The notes below the pieces were generated by a model that searched no databases, was not told where the DNA came from, and worked only from the letters and a program-made list of their open reading frames with translations. A DNA stretch of 64,000 nucleotides from Ypsolopha sequella (lineage: Eukaryota > Arthropoda > Insecta > Lepidoptera > Ypsolophidae), in contig OW204005.1 of NCBI GenBank assembly GCA_934047225.1, positions 17,368,396 through 17,432,395 on the forward strand. Reading direction: 5' to 3'. The translations under genes and the position numbers were made by a program. Of this stretch, positions 30,701 to 42,700 are shown piece by piece; within the stretch, counting starts at the first letter, position 1, and every line of letters begins with the position of its first letter.

Positions 30701-33700
30701 CTGTACAATTTCTCATATAAATATCTTACGTATCGAGGCCTAAACTCATGCTAGGCCTACTGTTGTCCTACCTGTTTCCAACTGGGTTCGAAAACCGGCA
30801 GTTGAATACTCCAGGAATAGCAGCATTATCGCCTTGGCCTATTTGTTTGCCTGTGAAAATAATAGGAAAATTATAATACAACATACAACGTCACGGCATG
30901 AGTCCCCAAGGGGGTGTCAGAGATGTTTCAGAGTATGAATGCAATGCTACAGTACACCCACGTTTCACAGATGATTATTAACTTCCAAGCGTAATGGGTG
31001 GTGAGCCCTATCACCGTAAAGCGTGCCCAAATATGGACCCACATCTTAAGAGGCGTTATCACGCGCGAACATTCATACAAACGCTGTCACCACATTGTGG
31101 GGTGTCTACGGAATGTTATTATAATATTTTAGGCTGAGTCCATTAACATTATCTAGATCTATGTTTACGTCGAATTCGAGTAATATCTTAACAACAAACC
31201 CCTAAAATACGTAAATTTAACGGTTTTTTACCAAAAATGTAGCCGAATGTGCTTTTATTGTTTTAGGTGTGAGTCAAACATCGAAAATGTTATCTAGATT
31301 AATAATAACCAAAAAGAATGTTTGATAACGTCTACAGTCTTGCCAAAATCATGTTTCTCCAGAAACAAGTTTTCAATTTAGCGCCCGCGACGAAATCGGC
31401 ACGATTGTATTGTCGTTGCAAGTTTCATGGAGCGTGCACTTTATAGCGAAATGAAACAGCATGACATTTGACCACGCCAACAACTGAGTTGGTCGCGTCA
31501 TTATGTTTGTTCTTAAAGTGCCTTTAGAAGCGCGCAGACCCGACACAAATACGCCCATACTGGATTTGAACCTGCCACCTTCGTGTTCAAGACTTTCGAA
31601 CCATTAGAACACAGAGGTAGTCATTAGTATGTTGTGGTCACAGATATAAGTTTTGTTATTATTTAAGTTAGTATAGGCGGTGACAGAATAACAGCGTCCA
31701 CTTTGCTCTTGGCTGTAGGGACAAAAGCTGAGTCACCGACCTTTTCAACGGATTCATGCTAAGTTTCCTCTAACTTTGTTTTAAATAACAACTTGTTTGT
31801 ACTACAATTATGTGTTATCTGCTGAATAAAAATCACTTTTGTCGTCGTTATTGGTTCTCACATTTTTTTTATAAAAACTACCTTGGACCATCCACATTTA
31901 TGTCAATTAGATTTATCTAACAAAGTTGTGTTATTTTATGCGTTACTTTGTAAATGATCGTGCACGACAACTTTACAGCGTGTTTATAGTTATATATAAA
32001 AAATCACTACACACGTAGATGGACCTTTTTCCTCTATGGTTAGTGTCTCCGCTTTTCTTTAATTTGAATTTGCCATGTCACGGCTGGCAGTTGTAACATA
32101 TTAGAAAATATTAGTTAAAGGTTATGATGATTTGAAAATAACTTTCCTTTAGAAAATAACAAGACCTGAAATAAGGGCTTTAAATGTTGTTTCTTTCGTT
32201 TTCACAGGTGAGTGAATATTTTGTTTATAAAATAACTTTATTAGTTAAATGTTAAAAAAACGTATTATAAATAAAACTTTTGTTTTCACAGAGAAACACA
32301 ATTACGTCGTTAATTCAATATTCCCATCGACTCCAAAAAGTATAACACTATTATAAATAGTACATTGTTCACCGAGGGAAGAAAGAGGAAGATTACCAAC
32401 GAGGGTGTAGTTTGAGGCCCGAGGCGAAGCCAAGGGCCTCAATACACACGGGTTGGGAATCGCACTTTCTCCCAAGTGATACATAGTGATTTATACTACA
32501 CCTGCGAGGAAATAGTATAATTTTACTTTTAATCAAAATACAATAAAAGAAGCCGACTGACTCGCGTGCGATTGTCACTTTTTATTTCCTTCTTATTTTT
32601 TATTATGTACAGGAAAAGCAAGTGGCCAGTATCATTTTTCGAGTTTTATGTACGAGTTCGCAAAATAATACTGGCCACTGGGCCACTTGCTCATTCTGTT
32701 ATTTAAAAAAAAAAAACAGCACGTTAACAATGGATTTGCATATACTTTTTCTGCCCGCTCAAGCACGTTAACAATGAATTTTCATACACGTTTTCCGCCC
32801 GCATATTTGTATGACAGTAATGACGTATTTTCTGCATCGTTTTCAAAAACGTAAGAAGGTACTTTCCGAGCAGGTGTAGTATAAACAATATTATATACGT
32901 AAAGCATAATGTAACACAATTTCGCTAGTAAAAGCCCAATTAGCATTAAACAATGATCGCCAAATGCCATGTATCTAATTTTATTTAATACTTGTTATTT
33001 AAAAACAAGTAAAACAATCACAAGTTTTGCGATATAAATATTCACCATTTTTGTTCTGCGATGAAGCATTGGTGCTGTTAGTTCCTTGTTGATTTTCTCT
33101 CAGCATATACCCGAGTCGCCGCACGTGGAAATATCTGTAAATAAGTAAGACATGTATATATTTTTCAATGCATGTGCTCGTAAAGGCCCACTTTTTATGC
33201 ATCAAAACCGAACAGAAAGTCGATTATTTTGCCCTAGGGCTTTATTAATATTTTTTAATTTGTTTGCAATGGTTGGCTAACCTGCAGCCTTTCCTGTGTA
33301 CCATAGATGTTATACTTTTTTTTCCACTGTTTAACGGCTCTGGATACAATCCTTTTGAGCCAATCATCATTTAAAGTTCACAAGATTATATTTGTTTTCA
33401 TTTCCTCACACTATGCATTGAAAAACGTAGTATGATACACGGGCGTAAGAGCAATAAATTACTCGGTTACGTTTAAAACACTCGCTACGCTCGTGTTTTA
33501 AATCGTCCTCGTAATTTATTCCTTTGCGCCCTTGTAGCATAAACTACTATAGCAATGTAGATACTTACACAATACACAAGTTCTTAGTTTTTAAACATTT
33601 TTCATCGTCTTTATTAAATGGATAATAATAAAGCCTCCAAAAAACAAATTAAATTCCAGCGAACTGCTGCACACTGTTATACTATCTGAGCAGCAGCAAA

Positions 33701-36700
33701 ATTAGTTATCGAAAACTATACTAATTTAACTGTGTAACATCTACCGACAAAATAAATTAAACATAACAAACTAAAATTTCTCACGACCACCTAGTTTAAA
33801 TAATGAACCTCCGAATAAATTACTGAACTTCCGAAAGAACTTATAAAATAAAAGTCAAAAATAAATGCGACGACGAGCGAAGCGAAAAGGAGCGTGTTAG
33901 GTTTACATGTAATATAAAATAAGGAGCCGAGCGAAGCGGAGCGGAGCGAGTCGAGGTCTCTAGTTTTAACAGAATTCTTGACATACAAAAAAATAATTTT
34001 TGTTCGGAGATCTACGATAATAATATCTGACAGTAGTTTTCAGAATTTTCAGTATTTCATTGGGTAGTTTTCGTATATTTATTATCACACAAGTTTTCGG
34101 TAGATTAGTATTTAAAGCAGTAACATTCATAAATTGAACATCCACAATTTAATATGTTTTTGTACTTGAAAACTAATTTTTGACATGTAATTGATATTGC
34201 AATTTTAATTTTATCCTAATTTTTTTATATTTTTGATATGTATGTAAGTTTCTGTTTATTTTTTAATTTTAATTATTATGATATCCAATGTTTGTGTATT
34301 TGGGTAAAATAATTTCCATGTAATAATATAATTGTCAATATTTGCATACCTTCTTAGGTGAAATATGTTGGACATTTTAAATTTAACAACTGCACTGCAC
34401 TGCACTCACATATTTGACGCATATAAAATTATCTTTTCAATGCATGTGCTCGTAAAGGCCCACTTTTTATGCATCAAAACCGAACAGAAAGTCAATTATT
34501 TTGCCCTAGAGCTTTATTATTATTTTTTTTAATTTGTTTGCAATGGTTGGCTAACCTGCAGCCTTTCTTGTGTACCATAAATGTCATACTTTTTTTCCAC
34601 TGTTTAACGGCTCTGGATACCTAGTCCTTTTGAGCCAATTACAATTTAAAGTTCACAAAATTATATTTGTTTTATTTCCTCACACTATGCATTGAAAAAC
34701 GTAGTATGATACACGGGCGTAAAAGCAATAAATTACTCGGTTACGTTTAAAACACTCGCTACGCTCGTGTTTTAAATCGTCCTCGTAATTTATTCCTTTT
34801 CGCCCTAGTAGCATAAACTACTATTATCTTTATCCTCATTTTTAATTTAGTTTTCGGAGCTTTTATTACTACCCTTATAATGTTATAATTGTGACTGATG
34901 CCGGACCCAGTATTGATATATACTAGGGCCCCATTTATAATAAGTTTTATTACTACCCTTATCATGTTATAATTGTGACTGATGCCGGACCCAGTATTGA
35001 TATATACTAGGGCCCCATTTATAATAAGTTTTATTACTACCCTTATCATGTTATAATTGTGACTGATGCCGGACCCAGTATTGATATATACTAGGGCCCC
35101 ATTTATAATAAGTTTTATTACTACCCTTATCATGTTATAATTGTGACTGATGCCGGACCCAGTATTGATATATACTAGGGCCCCATTTATAATAAGTTTT
35201 ATTACTACCCTTATCATGTTATAATTGTGACTGATGCCGGACCCAGTATTGATATATGCTAGGGCCCCATTTATAATAAGTTTTATTACTACCCTTATCA
35301 TGTTATAATTGTGACTGATGCCGGACCCAGTATTGATATATGCTAGGGCCCCATTTATAATAAGTTTTATTACTACCCTTATCATGTTATAATTGTGACT
35401 GATGCCGGACCCAGTATTGATATATACTAGGGCCCCATTTATAATAAGTTTTATTACTACCCTTATCATGTTATAATTGTGACTGATGCCGGACCCAGTA
35501 TTGATATATGTTAGGGCCCCATTTATAATAAGTTTTATTACTACCCTTATCATGTTATAATTGTGACTGATGCCGGACCCAGTATTGATATATGCTAGGG
35601 CCCCATTTATAATAAGTTTTATTACTACCCTTATCATGTTATAATTGTGAGTGATGCCGGACCCAGTATTGATATATACTAGGGCCCCATTTATAATAAG
35701 TTTTATTACTACCCTTATCATGTTATAATTGTGACTGATGCCGGACCCAGTATTGATATATGCTAGGGCCCCATTTATAATAAGTTTTATTACTACCCTT
35801 ATCATGTTATAATTGTGACTGATGCCGGACCCAGTATTGATATATGCTAGGGCCCCATTTATAATAAGTTTTATTACTACCCTTATCATGTTATAATTGT
35901 GACTGATGCCGGACCCAGTATTGATATATACTAGGGCCCCATTTATAATAAGTTTTATTACTACCCTTATAATGTTATAATTGTGACTGATGCCGGACCC
36001 AGTATTGATATATGCTAGGGCCCCATTTATAATAAGTTTTATTACTACCCTTATCATGTTATAATTGTGACTGATGCCGGACCCAGTATTGATATATACT
36101 AGGGCCCCATTTATAATAAGTTTTATTACTACCCTTATCATGTTATAATTGTGACTGATGCCGGACCCAGTATTGATATATGCTAGGGCCCCATTTATAA
36201 TAAGTTTTATTACTACCCTTATCATGTTATAATTGTGACTGATGCCGGACCCAGTATTGATATATACTAGGGCCCCATTTATAATAAGTTTTATTACTAC
36301 CCTTATCATGTTATAATTGTGACTGATGCCGGACCCAGTATTGATATATGCTAGGGCCCCATTTATAATAAGTTTTATTACTACCCTTATCATGTTATAA
36401 TTGTGACTGATGCCGGACCCAGTATTGATATATACTAGGGCCCCATTTATAATAAGTTTTATTACTACCCTTATCATGTTATAATTGTGACTGATGCCGG
36501 ACCCAGTATTGATATATACTAGGGCCCCATTTATAATAAGTTTTATTACTACCCTTATCATGTTATAATTGTGACTGATGCCGGACCCAGTATTGATATA
36601 TGCTAGGGCCCCATTTATAATAAGTTTTATTACTACCCTTATCATGTTATAATTGTGACTGATGCCGGACCCAGTATTGATATATACTAGGGCCCCATTT

Positions 36701-39700
36701 ATAATAAGTTCTATTACTACCCTTATCATGTTATAATTGTGACTGATGCCGGACCCAGTATTGATATATACTAGGGCCCCATTTATAATAAGTTTTATTA
36801 CTACCCTTATCATGTTATAATTGTGACTGATGCCGGACCCAGTATTGATATATACTAGGGCCCCATTTATAACAAGTTTTATTACTACCCTTATCATGTT
36901 ATAATTGTGACTGATGCCGGACCCAGTATTGATATATACTAGGGCCCCATTTATAATAAGTTTTATTACTACCCTTATCATGTTATAATTGTGACTGATG
37001 CCGGACCCAGTATTGATATATACTAGGGCCCCATTTATAATAAGTTTTATTACTACCCTTATCATGTTATAATTGTGACTGATGCCGGACCCAGTATTGA
37101 TATATACTAGGGCCCCATTTATAATAAGTTTTATTACTACCCTTATCATGTTATAATTGTGACTGATGCCGGACCCAGTATTGATATATACTAGGGCCCC
37201 ATTTATAATAAGTTTTATTACTACCCTTATCATGTTATAATTGTGACTGATGCCGGACCCAGTATTGATATATACTAGGGCCCCATTTATAATAAGTTTT
37301 ATTACTACCCTTATCATGTTATAATTGTGACTGATGCCGGACCCAGTATTGATATATACTAGGGCCCCATTTATAATAAGTTTTATTACTACCCTTATCA
37401 TGTTATAATTGTGACTGATGCCGGACCCAGTATTGATATATACTAGGGCCCCATTTATAATAAGTTTTATTACTACCCTTATCATGTTATAATTGTGACT
37501 GATGCCGGACCCAGTATTGATATATACTAGGGCCCCATTTATAATAAGTTTTATTACTACCCTTATAATGTTATAATTGTGACTGATGCCGGACCCAGTA
37601 TTGATATATACTAGGGCCCCATTTATAATAAGTTTTATTACTACCCTTATCATGTTATAATTGTGACTGATGCCGGACCCAGTATTGATATATACTAGGG
37701 CCCCATTTATAATAAGTTTTATTACTACCCTTATCATGTTATAATTGTGACTGATGCCGGACCCAGTATTGATATATGCTAGGGCCCCATTTATAATAAG
37801 TTTTATTACTACCCTTATCATGTTATAATTGTGAGTGATGCCGGACCCAGTATTGATATATACTAGGGCCCCATTTATAATAAGTTTTCATTACCTATGA
37901 AGTTCCCGAGATTTTCTTACAATTTCATAATTTCTGTAATTCAATAGCTATTTCCATTGTTTGTTTTTTGTTTGAAAGTTGATTTCAAGGTTTTACATCT
38001 ACGTATTAAATTTCGTTTTTATTGTCAGTTTGATAACCAAAATTTAATTTTTAAAAATGTTCGTCGTAAATGCCATCCGTTTCCATGATAAAATTCGTAA
38101 CAATTTTTTACAGCACACACCAAAAATTAAATAAATGTTGCTGTTAACTTGATGTTGTCTTAGACAAAAGAAATAATAAAATGTGAATTTTTCATTCCAA
38201 CAAAAAAAAATGCAAAAATGTTAGTACTAAAAATTGAGTTTCGTTCAAATTCTCCTTAGAAAACGGCAGTTTTATAGGTAATAACCTATTTACGTTCAAT
38301 TTTAATGTTATTTTGTAGATTTTAAAATAAATACCTGTAGTAAAGCAGCATGAACAGAAGCCCAGCAGCTGTGGCCCCGAGGGTGAAGGCGGCCGGCACC
38401 ACTGTGCGCGGCGACACGCTCGCTCCCAGCAGGAGGCAGTTCTCTACCAGCATCACACAGTAGAACGTCACCTGGGGTCGACAATCTTATTATAAATAAT
38501 AAATAATTACATGACTATGTTTATTTTGCGAAATCCATCGCTATGAATACTCTAAATATTATTTAGAGTGCATTACAAACTAGAAAAGATCAATCAGAAA
38601 CAAATCCAAAGACAAGAATTTGAAAAAATTCCCCGGACCAGGATTCGAACCTGCGACCTCTTGTTATTAAGACAAGCGCAGCGCGCTAATTAAATTTTTC
38701 ATTTACTGTACATAAAAAATTGCATGCCATTATTATGAAAGGACTCATTGATACTGCAATTACCTACAAGAACTATTATTTTGTGACATGTGTCTTTGCA
38801 AATAAATTTCTTTTCAATGCAAGTGCTCGTAAAGGCCCACTTTTTATGCATCAAAACCAAACAGAAAGTCGATTATTTTGCCCTAGGGCTTTATTATTAT
38901 TATTTTTTTTCATTTATTTACAATGGTTGGCTAACCTGCAACCTTTCCTGTGTACCATAAATGTTATGCTTTTTTTTTCCACTGTTTAACGGCTCTGGAT
39001 ACAGTCCTTTTGAGCCAATCATAATTTAAAGTTCACAAGATTATATTTGTTTTATTTCCTCACACTATGCATTGAAAAACGTAGTATGATACACGGGCGT
39101 AAGAGCAATAAATTACTCGGTTACGTTTTCGTTAGTTAAATCGTCCTCGTAATTTATTCCTTTTCACCCTTGTAGCATAAACTACTATTATTAATTCTTT
39201 CTTTCTTTCACACGCAGGACGTTATAGGTTAGTTGAGTGTACTTAACGTGTTATGGACACGTAATATATGAATCAGTGTATAGCGCCATCTAGCCAGCCC
39301 GATCATATACGATCCTGACGCACTTATTTAGCTACTTCCATATACATAATACTACTCATACAAGCTCTGCCGTTCCGAGCGTTTTTGACTTGTTCCTTCT
39401 CCAATATGCTCGGCAAACATTTTATTATTATTTCGAGAATTTTTGATCTCGTCTCTCCCTCTTGGCCAAAAGAATTTAAAGAGAGAGAGACGGTACACCC
39501 CCCGGCAGAAGCACAGTCGACCAAGGTTCAGAGCCCCAGGGAAAGAAACCGGCGAACGATGCGAGCAGTATCGAGCAGAACCGCCTTCTGCATCCGCGCT
39601 GGAAGCGAACTGCCACGGAATCCCAACCGTCTCAGGTTGGTTTCGAGGCTGTTTGGTATTAACCCGTTCGCGGATAAAACAACTGGGATTATTTCGGTGG

Positions 39701-42700
39701 ATGCCACGCCCCACATGTCGGTAACCTCGTGAGCCAGGTCGAGATTATTATTATTATTATTATTATTTATTATTTACATTTATACTACACAATCTTTACA
39801 GGCTAACCTAACGCGATTGGTAACAAATTATATTTAAAGCAGTTTTTGCCAACTCTGTCAAAGAACAACTAAACAAATCGGTATCCGTGAGGTTGTCGAT
39901 TCTGTTGAAAAGATGGAGTGCCTTTACAACAGGTGACTCTTTAAGAACATTAGTGTGCGCATGCTGCACGCAAAACAACTTATGATTTCTCGCGCGAAGA
40001 TAGTTATCCGGCACAAAAAGCTTCAAGGACGCTACTTTCTAGGGCAGCAAGTCAAGCTTTACCTTCCACTTGCACACCATACATTTCTTTTGTCATTCTT
40101 CACACAATCGTTCTCACAAATCGACGCTTTCACATTTATCTTCGCAGTAGTTGACAGAAAAGCGGCGGTGTTCGGTTCAATGATCCGTCTCACCATCTTC
40201 TGGCGATGGTTGGAGTCCTGCAGGTTGATGTACGCGAACACGTAGACGAACGCAATCAGCGCCGAGAGGTACGCCTTGCGCGGCCGGCTGATGCGCTCCC
40301 CGTGGAACACGTTCTTGGGGGATATCAGCCACAGGAACATTGACACCCAGTGGAGACCTGACAGAACAAGTTATATTTAAAGAAATCTATGTACAGTACA
40401 TGTATCCATGTACAAATAAACCAAAATAATGGAAGGAAAGTGAATTGAATAAAGAGAAGGAAATTTTAAAATTTTTGTTTTTAATCAAATTTTCTTGCTG
40501 GCCAGTGCGATTATTCTTTAAATGAGGCTGGTGCATGACATGAAATAAGTATTTGCATTTCAGTGGACTGGCTGAAGAGAATATAAACTATTAGGAAATC
40601 AATGAGGTTCTTTATATATGTAATATTATTGTACGAAACCTCTATTGGATAAAAATATTCGAATTTTAAAAACACTTTCCACGCTAGCGGATAAAGCGCG
40701 CTTTTCCACCCAGATTTCTAATGACAAACAGAGCCTTTCCGAGCTTGTGAGGTGAAAATATTATTTTTTCGATTATCATATCACTCGCAAACACGCATTA
40801 TTTAATATAGTTCACTCACCTATAACTAAAAACACCCAATACTCATAAGTGAGGGCGTACACTGTGAGGGCACAAATTCTCGCTGATATTGTACCCAGCC
40901 GCCATAGGAACTGAAAAATAATATAAAAATACCTAAGTTATATAAAAACAAAGAAGTACAGACCAATTTTTGTTTAACTTAAAAGAAATATCCCAATTAT
41001 AGCAAATTAACATTATATCATTGCAGAATAGAAACGATAAATTGTTAATTTATATCTCCTTGCGATGGATAAATCGCCAAGTGTTCAAAAATAGAAATTT
41101 ATTTCTATCATAGTTCCAATTATAGCAATTAAAACAGAGAATATTAAGGTGCTCCACAATGCTAAACATCAGTTTTGTATTGGATTCAGTTCCGTCAATG
41201 TAGATGGTAAAATTTTGAAAAAAAAAATGGCGTGTTTTGTGACTCAAGACCATTTATTAATTACACTTTATAAATAAACATACTTTCAATCTTCTATTAA
41301 TTATATCATTGCAATATAGAAATGCGATCTCGGTTCAGAGCTCCTCACATCCAGATTTACTTTTCTTTTTGCGTTTTTATACTGCAATGATATAATGTAA
41401 ATTTACTTTCAACTAGGTACATACAGAAAAACAACACGTTTTTTTATGTAGATGCGTTGCTAAGCTAAAGCATAAAATAGAAATGGAATAATCACCTGAA
41501 ATATGACGCCCAGCCAAGTGAGCACGAGTCTATGGACATTCTGCAGTCGCACATTCTTGCTGAAGCTAGCGAGTGCCCAGCAGACTGAGAACAGCGACAG
41601 TGAGGCAGATATCACGTTCAGTTCTGCGAACGCTTTGTTAGCTGCAAGAGAGACGTGTATATTTGTAGGGTTGTGTCATTCAAATATAAAATCTAAGTCA
41701 AATGAACACAAGTCACATTCTTTCCGAAGCTAGCGAGTGCCCAGCAGACTGAGAACAGCGACAGTGAGGCTGATATCACGTTCAGTTCTGCGAACGCTTT
41801 GTTAGCTGCAAGGGAGACATGTATATTTGTAGGGTTGTGTCATTCAAATATAAAATCTAAGTCGAATGAACACAAGTCACATTCTTTCCGAAGCTAGCGA
41901 GTGCCCAGCAGACTGAGAACAGCGACAGTGAGGCTGATATCACGTTCAGTTCTGCGAACGCTTTGTTAGCTGCAAGAGAGACATGTATATTTGTAGGGTT
42001 GTGTCATTCAAATATAAAATCTAAGTCGAATGAACACAAGTCACATTCTTTCCGAAGCTAGCGAGTGCCCAGCAGACTGAGAACAGCGACAGTGAGGCTG
42101 ATATCACGTTCAGTTCTGCGAACGCTTTGTTAGCTGCAAGAGAGACATGTATATTTGTAGGGTTGTGTCATTCAAATATAAAATCTAAGTCGAATGAACA
42201 CAAGTCACATTCTTTCCGAAGCTAGCGAGTGCCCAGCAGACTGAGAACAGCGACAGTGAGGCTGATATCACGTTCAGTTCTGCGAACGCTTTGTTAGCTG
42301 CAAGAGAGACATGTATATTTGTAGGGTTGTGTCATTCAAATATAAAATCTAAGTCGAATGAACACAAGTCACATTCTTTCCGAAGCTAGCGAGTGCCCAG
42401 CAGACTGAGAACAGCGACAGTGAGGCTGATATCACGTTCAGTTCTGCGAACGCTTTGTTAGCTGCAAGAGAGACATGTATATTTGTAGGGTTGTGTCATT
42501 CAAATATAAAATCTAAGTCGAATGAACACAAGTCACATTCTTTCCGAAGCTAGCGAGTGCCCAGCAGACTGAGAACAGCGACAGTGAGGCTGATATCACG
42601 TTCAGTTCTGCGAACGCTTTGTTAGCTGCAAGAGAGACATGTATATTTGTAGGGTTGTGTCATTCAAATATAAAATCTAAGTCGAATGAACACAAGCCAC

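Noticed and set aside
34759..37821. 1,020-codon open frame as a real repetitive protein gene
   Set aside because: It exists because the 84 bp unit length is a multiple of three. Nothing like a promoter, splice pattern or known domain supports it; kept only as a finding on the array.
30772..38471. Direct splice from exon 7 to exon 9
   Set aside because: It gives an immediate stop; exon 8 at 33046-33134 restores the frame on both sides and supplies the YFH motif.
38632..38690. tRNA gene
   Set aside because: Only the T-arm/box B is convincing; no complete cloverleaf, and the body matches other SINE copies.
39352..39714. 120-codon minus frame as a gene
   Set aside because: The neighbouring frame ending at 39528 carries the real LINE homology; this one is its shadow.
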